Below are positions 54,290-64,000 of a stretch of 64,000 bases of DNA, in pieces. The notes under the pieces are model-generated. The model was not told where the DNA came from. It saw only the letters and a list, made by a program, of their open reading frames with translations, and searched no databases. Both the position numbers and the translations under genes were made by a program. Positions within the stretch are counted from its first letter, which is position 1, and each line of letters starts with the position of its first letter. Source of the DNA: Aurelia coerulea (taxonomy: Eukaryota > Cnidaria > Scyphozoa > Semaeostomeae > Ulmaridae). The stretch lies in assembly GCA_039566865.1 (NCBI GenBank), contig CM076943.1, positions 38,324,663 to 38,388,662 of the forward strand, in the 5' to 3' direction.

Positions 54290-55550
54290 GCAAAAGGAAT
54301 ACAAGAGGGACTCTTTGAATGGGAGCGTGTTCTATTTGGTCTGAAACGCGCTCCATTTGAAAGGAGGAGTTTCTCGCTCGAGAGTGGGCTATTTCAGACC
54401 AGTTCAGGGTTCATTTATGCTCTTCGCCGCCATCTGATGTATTTGCAGACAATAATCCGCAAACATATGTGTTGACCACAGGTCGTTTAAATGCAACAAA
54501 AGTTTGTTTGATAGGAGAGTTAGCTGATTTTAAGTTTAGAATTCATTGCAGTCCAGGAGAATCAAGCGGAGATGCAGATGCCCTGTCAATTATCTCACTA
54601 AAAACGACAAAATATATATATTCGTGTACAGAAGAGTTGCCCAGAAGAGATCAATGCGGTTGTTAATGCTGCCATTTTTAGTTGCATCTGCCGATAAAGC
54701 TTGGATCAACTCGATTTCTGATCCTGATAGTACATTTTTCGTTAATGACCACATCGCTGATGAGCAAAAAAAAAAGACGACCAAGAAAAATTTGTTGTAA
54801 AAGATGCCAGAATCAAAGGCAAAAGGCTGAACCCAGTCAATCAGTATTTGAAACAGAATCAACGACCAAGTCCTGCCCAAGCCAAGACCTTAAATCATAT
54901 CACAATGCAACTGTTTGTTAGATGAATGGAAGAAACTGAAATCATCAGAAGATGGTACCTTGAGGCGCATTTCAGAAGAGTGTAATCAAGTTGCACTACC
55001 ATTGAGCCTTAGCAATGTCGCTTGCAGTGAATTACACGCAAACATGGGACAGTTAGGCCCAGAAAGAATTATTGAGCTTGCCTGTGAGCTTTTCCTTTGG
55101 CCACACATGCAGAGGGATATCACAAAAACTTTATTACGCGTAGATGTCACTGTGTCCAACAGAAGCAACCAGCATTCAAGCAAAGGGGAACATCGACACC
55201 AGTACACAGCACAACTCCATTTGAAATCATTTCGATAGACTACATGCATCTTGAAAGGAGCAGCGGAGGATATGAATGTGTGCTCGTTATTGTTCATCAA
55301 TTTTCGCGATATGCGCAAGCATATGCCACCAATGGCAAATCCGGAAAACTGATGCCAGACTATTGTTTAATGATTTTATCCTTCGATATTACCCCATTAG
55401 AATTCACCTTGATCAAGGCGGTGAGTTTGATAGCCAGATTGTTCTTAGCGTTGAAGAGATTTCCAACACTGGACATTCGAGAACTACTCCCTCTATCACC
55501 CAGAGCGCAACGGAAAGCACACTACACTTGGCTTTGCCAAATTATTTTAT
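54290..55550 (+). pseudogene. Ty3/Gypsy pol pseudogene (RT end, RNase H, integrase)
   Basis: Blocks in order on the plus strand: FEWERVLFGLKRAPFE (RT, about 54320), VFADNNPQTYVLTTGRLNAT and DADALS (RNase H, 54440-54595), RIIELACELFLWPHMQRDIT (integrase zinc region, about 55065), TPFEIISIDYMHLERSSGGY (integrase core, about 55210) and LFNDFILRYYPIRIHLDQGG (about 55365-55425). Parts of RT and everything upstream are missing, and several frameshifts and stops separate the blocks. No LTR found nearby. Its order and motifs fit Gypsy rather than BEL/Pao. Confidence 0.85.
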
Positions 55551-55594
55551 ATTAAAAAACTGTATAAATGATGTTCGGATTAAAAAAAGACAAG

Positions 55595-55660
55595 ATATTT
55601 AGCACACTGAGGCCTTTCTGACTTGTGTCTTCATCAGAGAGTGACTCATTTTATACTAAC
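55595..55660 (-). ncRNA. Hammerhead-like core sequence (possible remnant)
   Basis: Minus strand reads CTGATGAAGACACAAGTCAG followed by AAA, i.e. CUGAUGA, a possible 3 bp stem (GAC/GUC) and GAAA, the two conserved hammerhead core boxes. A convincing stem III and cleavage triplet were not found. Hammerhead motifs are known from Penelope-like and other retroelements. Confidence 0.25.
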
Positions 55661-56148
55661 TTGATTTGCATCCCAGGGTAAATATGTTTAAAAAGGAAAT
55701 TAGAATGAAAGTTGATATTTAAAAGCGCATCCTCTATTTAAAGAGCGAGCTAATATCTCCAGTTTTCAATTCTTTGAACAAGGCACCATTGGATAAACCC
55801 AGGTTGATCAAATTTCGAGCAGCAACAGAAAATACATCAGAAATTTCCTCTATAATTTCATTCAGGAATTTCGTCAAATTTTTAAGAAATTCTCTGACTA
55901 AGCTGTTTGACTTTATAGCAGTATTTTCCTCGATGGTAATGCCTCTGGATTGAAAACTGTTGGAAATTTAGCCATCTCGACTGAAGAACCAGTACTGTTA
56001 GGAGTACTCAATCGGGAAGCAGAGCTTCTCCCTCCCAAACTGCGTTGGGCATTAGCAGCTACGGTTTTAGTTTATGATGTTTGAATTATCAAGCAATGCA
56101 AAGTTCTATTGAATTTAGAAAATTTAGGAAATGTGTACATAGTTCTAA
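55661..56148. other. Unassigned DNA
   Basis: No recognisable coding or repeat structure. Confidence 0.4.
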
Positions 56149-56491
56149 GACCCCGTTTACACTATGCCGGTACGAAATGACTACGGCATGAAACTGTTCC
56201 GTATTTGCCTCCCGTTTACACTATACCGGCATAGTTGTCACTTGAATACGGCGCAAAATGAATACGGCATACTAACTGGAGTATGGCATTATTTCATGTC
56301 GGATTCACATCGAGGCGATAATCTGGCAAATGAGAGCATGCGCCTTGACAAATCCTCGCTCTGCGCATGGCCAAAACCTACTGTATTCACTTTGTCCTGG
56401 TATAATGTAAACGACGATTCCGTTTTAACAGAAAACCACGGCGCAGTTTTATGCCGTATTCATTTCATACCGGTGTAGTGTAAACGGGGTC
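56149..56491. mobile_element. MITE with GACCCCGTTTACACTA ends (343 bp)
   Basis: Left GACCCCGTTTACACTATGCC, right (reverse complement) GACCCCGTTTACACTACACC. Flanks TAA/TGA hint at a 3 bp PIF/Harbinger-like duplication, but this is weak. TACGGCAT/ATGCCGTA words recur inside. A 104-codon frame spans it but is terminal-repeat sequence. Confidence 0.85.
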
Positions 56492-57331
56492 TGATAAGCA
56501 GCTTCATTGAGCGCTGTGCTGTAAAAAATGTGCAGCTCTCAGACTGATCCTTTTAAATCCTCAAGCGCTGATACAAACAAAGAAGAACTTGGATGCATTT
56601 CTTTGCATAAGAATCCTCATCCAATTGGCTAATAATATTAAATGTCATAAACATATGTAACTGATTTAGTCCAATCTATCCATTATGGGAACTTGTGAAA
56701 TAAAATCTAACAACGTTAAAATGTTGATATTTTGATAATGTTAATCCTTTTGTCTAGATTTAAAGGAAAAGGCTTTGTATTACAATTCACTTGATGGCAA
56801 ACATGATAAGATTGTTACTATGATAGCATTAATGAAGAGATAGAACAGCGATTTTGTCAAAGAAAAGCAAAAATTCAACATATGATAGAATTGCTTCTTG
56901 CTTTGCAGGAAGTGTGGCTAGACATTCAAGTTTCACATAATTTTTATGAAATTAAAACATGACATAATTTGGATTGACTTTGAAGGCTGCTTTATGTTAC
57001 TACAGAGTAGATAGCTTGCGGAATGTACGATTATCACCATTACCCCATGAGTGTACCGCAAAAGGGACCCTTTTGATAGGTAACGATAAACCGTACACTA
57101 GACCGACTTTGGACCACTTTGATATTGACCAAGACCACATAGACTTTAGTGGAATGCCAAGTCACATTTGTCGAAATTGCGTCATTATTCATGTTGACTG
57201 GTTTCTGAGTTATAAGCGTTTTACTAAAAGCTAGTGTTCAAGAAGCAGCCTGAATCAATCGAAAACAATTCTTAGGATTTTGTAATTTACAATGCTGCGA
57301 AGGATAAGACAAGTCTAACGGTGTCAAAATA
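56492..57331. other. Unassigned DNA
   Basis: A frame at 56974-57234 (86 codons) shows no family signature; nothing else seen. Confidence 0.4.
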
Positions 57332-57964
57332 CCGGGTGAGTCAGAAAAAGAATCCCCGTTTGAAAGGTCACAGCTCCCTGGATATCAAGACAATGATGTC
57401 GGCAAATATATAGTTTAATGGTAGAAATGCTCAAATCTGCTATGAAATGTACCTGACTGAAATCGGCAACTCCATTCTGAAATTATGAGGGATTTTCTCG
57501 AGAAAGCCTCTTCAAAAAACCTTCAAAACATGCCCAAAATCATGAACAAACTCCCTAAAAATTCCTTAACATTTCTGCCTTACAATGGCCTTACAGCAAT
57601 GACTTACGGACGCTTTAGCACGTGTTATCCTCTTGGGAGGATGAAAAAATTCTCCCTCTCGTATTGATGACCTATTTAGGGGGATTACATTCTCCCAAGA
57701 GGACAAAATACATGAATTCATGTCATCAATTTTAGGAAGGAGAATTTGCGCATTGTTTTCATTCGTTTTTGCAGGTTTTTGGAATGGGCTTTCTGCAAAA
57801 AATCTCCCATATCCAAGGGAAGGAATGGTCGATTAAGGCCGGGTAAATTACTGAACCTAATTGAGCATATTTGGAATAAAACAAGTCAGTTTTCAATATC
57901 ATTGCTTTGATTTTCATGGAGCAGTGGCCTTCCAAGCAGGAACTCTTTTTTCTGACTCACCCGG
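57332..57964. mobile_element. TA-flanked MITE, GAGTCAG family copy 3
   Basis: CCGGGTGAGTCAGAAAAAGA at the left and CCGGGTGAGTCAGAAAAAAG (reverse complement) at the right, flanked by TA on both sides. Full-length relative of 33081-33675, same orientation. Confidence 0.9.
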
Positions 57965-58829
57965 TACAAACATCCAATTGAAATCATGCGAAACGAAGGT
58001 TTTTGCATTCAAGACTAATGGAAAGTTTATCGATGTCTTCGTTCGATTTAGCACGCACTGGATAAAACTCATTTTCTACAATTTAGAATAGGATTATATC
58101 TATTTAGAACGTGTAGGCCGGGTGGATTTTGGCAGTTTCAAAACCATTATTTCTGAGAATTTTCTTAAAGTCCTTAAAACCCGAGTGTTGTCCCCTCCGG
58201 CGGATGAGCCAAATTGAATTTAGGATTTTGACTAAGGTGTAGATATCTATCTTTGAAATCAGTTTTTACTGGCATGTAAAGGGTGGACACTTTTTTATTG
58301 GACACTTTTTTGACACATTTGCACGTGTAGATTTCTACACAGAGCCTCGGTGTAATGTAGAACCTCGTAACTGAAACTTATATCTTTTCGTTATTTGCTG
58401 TTTTTCATATTGCTAGAAATGAAAATTTGGCACATTGTTCTTGAAGTATATCAAATGATCTATCTGTTCCATCTAATTAAGATATAGCATATTGAGAGCC
58501 TCTCAAAATGAGAACATTGTTCCCAAAAAGTTCTTTATTTGACAGAAAACGAGAAAAATTGATCGATTTATTTTGAATTATTCTCATTTTGCTATTGCCA
58601 AAATATCTAATTAAACAGCAAACAAACGTAGGTGTTTTTTGGGAGGCAAAATGATTTTAAACCTAGTCGAATGGTTCATACAAATTCAGAGCCCACACAG
58701 AGACATTTCTTTACTTGGTGTTCCAACTTTTGGACAAATATGTGGAACATTTTCAGCCATTAGCCTATTACTTCTGAATCAATTATGGTAAAGTAGACAG
58801 GAATCACAGATTACAGATATAGACTAAGT
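57965..58829. other. Unassigned DNA
   Basis: No recognisable coding or repeat structure. Confidence 0.4.
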
Positions 58830-59376
58830 CAGTGGCGTCGTGGCCGGGGGGGCCAGGGGGGCCATGGCCCCCCTGTGAAAATGTTATCGGAAAATTCGTC
58901 AGTTTTCCATTCTTGTCGGAAAAATCGAAAAAAATTGAATTAATCCATTTTCCTCACATAGCTACTTTATGGCAATCCAAATGTGTACATGAAATATCAC
59001 GTTTTCGATCGCAAAACGTAGTTTTTGATGAAAAAGTAGGTTTTTCCGCAAAAAAACTAGGTCCTTCGTTCGTCTTTTTGCAGAAAAGTCAGTAGAATTA
59101 TTAAACTGGGTAGTATCTAAAATATTGTGAAAAAACATTGTCCCTTACTGACTTCTTGATAATCGTTTTTGTGAGAAGGACTGATAACATTTGAATCGGT
59201 TGCTTGCATCAATCTGGATCCGCCTCTATGACCTGCCACTTGGTGCTGGATGATGGTATAACACGATCGAGCCTCGTGAAGTTTTTGCCTTTGGCGCCCT
59301 TCCTGAACTCTAATTCTTTTTTAAAAAGTCCGCTGCGGGGTCATGACCCCCTGGCTACCATGCCAGGCCACCAATG
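58830..59376. mobile_element. Possible hAT-like element with GC-rich ends
   Basis: Left CAGTGGCGTCGTGGCCGGGG with GGCCATGGCCCCCC; the inverted right end reads CATTGGTGGCCTGGCATGG with GGTCATGACCCC. Similarity between ends is moderate and no clear 8 bp duplication is seen. The left end resembles that of the hAT-like element at 8994. Confidence 0.4.
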
Positions 59377-60352
59377 GCAGCAAGATAGGTAGGACCCCAA
59401 TTCAGACGGAAAATCAAAACAGGCAAGTTCTTTTACAGCAGAAACTCTTCAACTGTTGTGACACAATACAGAAGTAATTCAAGAACAATTGTGAAAGAAA
59501 CACAGTATAGAAGCCAACATACCGGGTGTCTCAAAAAATGTACAGAGACTTTGTTGACTCCAGCACTGTGGATTTAGCGTCAATCAATGCCTAATCACTC
59601 TAAAAATGTTTCTCGATAGTTAACTTGAACATAGATGCCTCCATTGTTGATATTGGTACTTTGAGAGCAGAAATATCAATCTTGCAAGCTCATATTTGTC
59701 TCTTCTTGCAAACCAGAGCTTTAGCCTTTTGGTCCAAGCAATTTTTAAGGCATAGAGTATAAATCAACGATAGCCTTGATAAAATTTGAAAAATATTTGA
59801 TTTTGTGTTATTCTGTTTCCCAAAAGTCACCCCCCCCCCAGTTACCCATTGGGAAGTTCCTTTATTTTCATTAACTTCAGTTCTTACTTTCGATGTGCTT
59901 CAGGAATTTGCTAAGGCCAAAAGGCCAAAGATCTGGTTTCCAAGTGGACGCAAATTTGAGCTTTCAAGATTGATATTTCTGCTCTCAAAGCACCAATACC
60001 AACAAACGAGGTATCTACAGGAGGGTGTCCAAGAAAAATTGTTTGACGTTTGATTAAATATCAAAAAGTAACGATATTACAGGCTCCTGGTTAAATAGCC
60101 GTTTTCTTATGATTTTAAATTAATTTTTGACGCCAGAATCTTGCGAATCTTGCGAACGCTGAAACCAGATGCCCATAACTGACTTGTTTTTCAAAAAGAC
60201 GGCCTAAAATCGAGGCAATAGAAGACTGCCTAATGTTTCACCCTCCTCGATATCAGAGCGAACAAAATAGGAGTTCAAATGGTATTTATTCTTGCAACCG
60301 TTCCTAAAAATTTAGTTAAGAATACAAGTATCCAGAAACATGGAACAAGAAC

Positions 60353-60756
60353 TTAACCCTAATCCGCATGGGGGGGGGGTGGACTCAAGGTTTTATTTGC
60401 CGCGATTTTAAACGACATTCGCTATGTCCCCCAGCCTCCCTGACTTTTACCAATTATCTATTAGCCACATTATGGTGGAAAAATTTTTGAACAATAGGAC
60501 TCACATGTCACGTGACATGCCCATATTTGGAAGTAGGTAGCAGCAAAATCATTGTTTTCAATGATTTCAATGGAATTATTTGATTGAATTATGAGGTATT
60601 ATACAGCAAATGAATCAGCAAACAAATGGCTTCAATTTGATACCAGAATTTCTGGAATTTGATGATGTCAGCCTTTTTCTGATAATGACGTCATTTTGGC
60701 CGCCATTTTGGACTAATTAGCAATTTTTTCAAGTTTTTGGGAGCTTTTTCAATGAG
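60353..60756. mobile_element. TTAA element F, truncated
   Basis: TTAACCCTAATCCGCATGGG followed by a G run and GTGGACTCAAGG; the body is the reverse complement of the right half of element E and similar to B. It breaks off after GAGCTTTTTCAAT near 60756; no second end. Confidence 0.85.
60508..60711. promoter_or_regulatory. E-box, CREs and YY1-like site in TTAA element F
   Basis: TCACGTGA at 60508, TGATGTCA at 60663, TGACGTCA at 60686, GGCCGCCATTTTGG at 60698. Spacing matches element B (CRE to YY1-like site 12 bp start to start in both). Confidence 0.5.
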
Positions 60757-60876
60757 CTCCTTTTTCAATTTCAATTAACTATCGAGGAATATTTAGATAG
60801 TGGTTAGCCATTAATTAAAGCTATATTCGAATCGCTGGATTCAACCAAATCTGTGTTCATTTTTTGGGTCACCCGG

Positions 60877-62184
60877 TAGAAAAGTTATTCAAGGTCACGA
60901 AAGAGGAAAATGTGCACACTTTTATCTTCCAATTTAATTTGTGACTTTTCTAAAATTCTGAATTGGTCTTTAAAAGCCGATTCGATTTAGATTTCCCAAC
61001 CCAATGAAATTCCCACCCTTGCTTTGCAATGTTGAAATGGTAACTGAAGCATGTAGGACCCATGAACAAACATGAGTTTTTAGCGACAGAAACAGGTGCA
61101 AGACATCTAGTGTTTGACGGTCATGACGCAAGCGCTTTTGATTCAATAATTGATACTTTTTCTTCATAGTTTCCAGAAGTGTTAGTCCAAGATTTTCATT
61201 CTTTTCAGCATTCGATAAATTATGCATCTAAATCAAGCTTTTCGTCCTCTTCTTAATGTTACGTTATCTAACTAAATCTGCATACGATCTATTAAACATT
61301 TTAAGCAAGACGTATCGAAATGACTGTTACTGTCGCACCGCACCAAATTTCTATAGCATACATGTTTTATCGCCATTTCTCTCGAACAAAGATGAAAGCA
61401 GGCCGACCGGATTATACCTTACTTTGTACAAATGCTTTTGATAATATCCTGATAATCAAACAGTAAAGATGAAGATCACTGAATTGGGAAGCTAAAGCAC
61501 GATAAGTTGCGTTAGTTCGACGGCCGCTGAAGAGAAAATTAAGATAAAAACAGACATGATATCAATGTTGTGTCTCTTATATTCGTTAATCACTAGAAAA
61601 ATTCCACTTTGGTAATGCAAGCGTTTAAAACACTTGCATTTTACAGCTGTTCAGAGATACTGGATAATCCACCTGGAAGGATTATTCTACTGATTTGGTT
61701 GCTCGAGAGATGTGCGGTTACATCTGAAACCAGAAAGGTCCTATCAAGCAGCTTTCTATCAAAGGATCATAAATGATAGCTAAAAATACCTTCATTTTAA
61801 GAGTATGAATCAAAAACGCTTTTTGGCGAAATAGATAACTTCTGAAGTCTTCATTTATTCATGATTATTTTTCAATTTGTTCAGTTGAAAAAAAACCACA
61901 GAGATTGATCATTCTTGCTGCCAACGCCAAAGTCTATTTGAGCTATGGTAATAGTGGAGTGAGTCAGAAGACTGTCTACATTTTTGTAAAATTGTAGCTT
62001 ACTGGGTTCCTATGAAATGATGATAATATGCCAACTTAGAAACAGAAACGTAGTCTGTCACATTTTGGTAGTATCATTCTCTTGCTGCTCAAATACGTTG
62101 ATTGGTAAAGTACGAGTTGCAAGTTACAAGTATTTTCTATTATAAGAAACAGCCCATTAGAAATTCAACTCTCGGATGGCCATA
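60877..62184. other. Unassigned 1.3 kb
   Basis: No recognisable gene. An 85-codon minus frame (61227-60970) has no signature. Confidence 0.4.
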
Positions 62185-62490
62185 AAATTAAGAAACTCCA
62201 GTACTGGGAAAATATAAGTCAAGAAACTATTTATTTTAAAAAGGAAATCCTTGACATATTTTTAATTTATTTTCACCTTGTAAGGTACTTCATTAATGTC
62301 TAAAAATTGGACAGGCGTAAAAAGTCTTGTTTTGTAATGTTCACGAGGGCACATATAGTGAACATGAAGATTGTTATGGAACCTAGAGAAATTCGTAAGA
62401 AACTCTGAGTACTCAACATCTGATAACTTTAAGAAACTTTCAGTACTAGTCCAAATTCTTAGTTTCTTGTGAAAAAATTTCGTGTATGAG
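62185..62490. repeat. Unclassified dispersed repeat, copy 2
   Basis: Direct match to 21695-22015. Begins AAGAAACTCCAGTACTGGGA and ends with inverted AGTACT/AAGAAACT words. Followed at 62490-62585 by several GCGAGTTGCGAGTT words. Confidence 0.65.
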
Positions 62491-62944
62491 TTGCAAGTTG
62501 GTACTTTCGACTGGTTGGTTGCGAGTTGCGAGTTAATAGTGAAAAATGCCAGCTGCATTTAGAATGCGAGTTGCGAGTTGGGTCAAGAAAAATTCCCATT
62601 TCCACCTTTTGCAGCTAAACACAGTCGTTTTCTTTTTTGGAAAGCCGTTATTAACTCAAGAACAGCTTCTTGATGCTCATCAAGTCGAATTTAAGAACTT
62701 TGCATATTTTTCCGAGAGTCCCTGATAAAGGTTTTGCTTTTGAGCTCAGATAATTATAGGGAAGAACCAAGTCATCTATATACAAAATTAGTCTCTTTGG
62801 AATTACTCGTACTTCAGTTGATAATACGCTCTTTGTCACAAAGGCATTACAACTCATAAACAAGGATTGAAAAAGTATTTTCACTTCGAATTGACATGTG
62901 ATCCCTTCTTAGAGCTTCTTGGATGACTGTACATCATGCCTGAC

Positions 62945-63944
62945 TGAAATTAATGGTGAATACCGAATCTGATATCATAAAATTCCAAAAAGGTTTCAAT
63001 AGTACCGTTACAAGAAAGTTTCCAATCCAATATTCCTATAGACATTCAGTTTACTGCCAAACTCTACTGATTGCAAAGTTAGAAACCTATGGGTTCAAGG
63101 GAAATGCTCTAAAACTAGTTCATAGTTACCTGACAAATTGAGCACAAAGGGTAACAATAGGCTCCTCATATAGCTCACTACAGCATATCTCAATTGGTGT
63201 ACCACAGGGGTCTGTTCTTGGACTTTTACTTTTGAAAACCTTAAAAATGGCTTTTTTCATGGAATTGGAATCGAAGATATGTAACTTTGTTGATGACAAG
63301 ACCATTTACGCATGTGATACATCTATAGACACAGTCTTGATTAGATTAGAGGGTAACCTACAGGAATCAATGCAATGGATTACTGACAACGGCATGAGTG
63401 TCAATCCCTCAAAATTCCAAATAATCTTTTGGGGCTGAAGGGCACCAGTAAACTATGCCTCAATATGAAGGGCCAATTGATTCCATTAAGCGAACACGTA
63501 AAACTTCTAGGAGTAAACATTGACAGCACACTTAAGTTTGAAATGCATGTGAAAGAGCTATGTAAGAAGGTCAACCAAAAAGTGCATGCATTTGGAAGGT
63601 TAAGACCATATTTAGGAGCACAAAAGTCAAAGTTACTTTTAAACTTTGTGGTAATATCGAACTTTTCCTATTGCCTTCTGATCTGGTTATTTTGTAGGAA
63701 AGTTGCCTATGATGAAATTAATAGGACATATAAGCGTGCACTGAGAACTTTATATGGAGACTATGAATCCACATATGAGGAACTTTCAGAGAGGGGTGAA
63801 GCAAAGGAAATACATATAAAGAACCTGCAAAATTTCATGGTTGAAATCCACAAATCAATCAACCATCTCAATCCAGAGTACATGTGGGAATTTTTTGTGA
63901 AGAAAGATGTTCCCTATAACTTTTTTTTTTTTTTATATTTATAA
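62945..63944 (+). pseudogene. LINE family J copy 2, RT and post-RT region
   Basis: Frames in order: KLETYGFKGNALKLVHSYLT, SLQHISIGVPQGSVLGLLLL, a degenerate VDDKTIYACDTS (catalytic block with V in place of the usual aromatic or A residue), MSVNPSKFQIIFWG, a frameshift, then a 171-codon frame (63429-63944) with VKLLGVNIDSTLKFEMHVKE, FSYCLLIWLF and RTYKRALRTLYGDYESTYEE. It matches LINE family J copy 1. The last residues run into a T-rich tract and AT-rich sequence that reaches the window end. Confidence 0.85.
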
Positions 63945-64000
63945 AATGTTACATTACATGTTACCTACTATACTTTCTAATTACTATACTACAATACAAC

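Larger units (their letters stand above)
59522..60876. mobile_element. TA-flanked foldback element, family F3 copy 2, with insertion
   Basis: Left CCGGGTGTCTCAAAAAATGT at 59522, right (reverse complement) CCGGGTGACCCAAAAAATGA ending 60876, TA on both sides. Left arm and centre run to about 60015; the outer part of the right arm is at 60776-60876. The intervening 760 bp holds TTAA element F and other inserted or rearranged DNA. Confidence 0.75.

Noticed and set aside
56164..56478. 104-codon open frame
   Set aside because: It lies wholly inside a 343 bp MITE and is largely terminal inverted repeat sequence.

Overview
This window looks like repeat-dense, AT-rich nuclear DNA from an invertebrate animal. 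The mix of BEL/Pao and Ty3/Gypsy LTR retrotransposons, several CR1/L2/Jockey-like non-LTR (LINE) lineages, a SINE with tRNA-like and 5S-like promoter boxes, hAT and piggyBac-like (TTAA) elements and TA-flanked foldback MITEs fits a cnidarian or similar early-branching metazoan. The species cannot be fixed from sequence alone. I could not recognise any host gene, exon, tRNA or rRNA gene; every open frame with a recognisable protein family belongs to a transposable element. Unassigned stretches are listed as such.

Layout. 1-9 kb: end of a TTAA element, an hAT transposase remnant, a SINE, a LINE 3' end, a foldback element, then a TTAA element (6.33-8.70 kb) that holds a second TTAA element and an hAT MITE. 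9-15 kb: an hAT-like element, a foldback (10.3-13.2 kb) split by a 2.1 kb element with CCCCGG-rich ends, and a LINE pseudogene. 15-23 kb: LINE debris, MITEs and mostly unassigned DNA. 23.5-33.1 kb: one old LINE copy split first by a TTAA element and then by a young BEL/Pao element (25,222-32,908) whose two 400 bp LTRs show no difference by eye. That BEL element itself carries a 5'-truncated LINE in the 3' part of pol. 33-43 kb: TA-flanked MITEs, a long LINE copy with C-terminal cysteine motif and 3' hairpin (36.5-38.96 kb), and a minus-strand LINE fragment. 43.1-45.5 kb: TTAA element with an hAT element inside. 46.2-53.7 kb: the most layered locus, an inverted-repeat element holding a TTAA element, a decayed BEL/Pao element, a 2.3 kb near-perfect palindrome inside that element's 3' LTR, and a LINE. 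53.7-64 kb: foldbacks, a Ty3/Gypsy pol pseudogene, MITEs and a LINE running toward the window end.

The most interesting signals are non-coding. (1) A family of TTAA-flanked elements carries G-tract/C-tract hairpins next to both ends; the inner base pairs differ between elements in a compensatory way, and the elements carry an E-box, CRE and YY1-like sites in fixed order and spacing. (2) One LINE family has a 3'-terminal hairpin whose stems covary between three copies. (3) The SINE has a tRNA-type A box together with 5S-type boxes at 5S spacing. (4) The nested insertions have readable target-site duplications and paralogous empty sites, so their order can be worked out. Calls rest on reading by eye; no alignment or database search was run.
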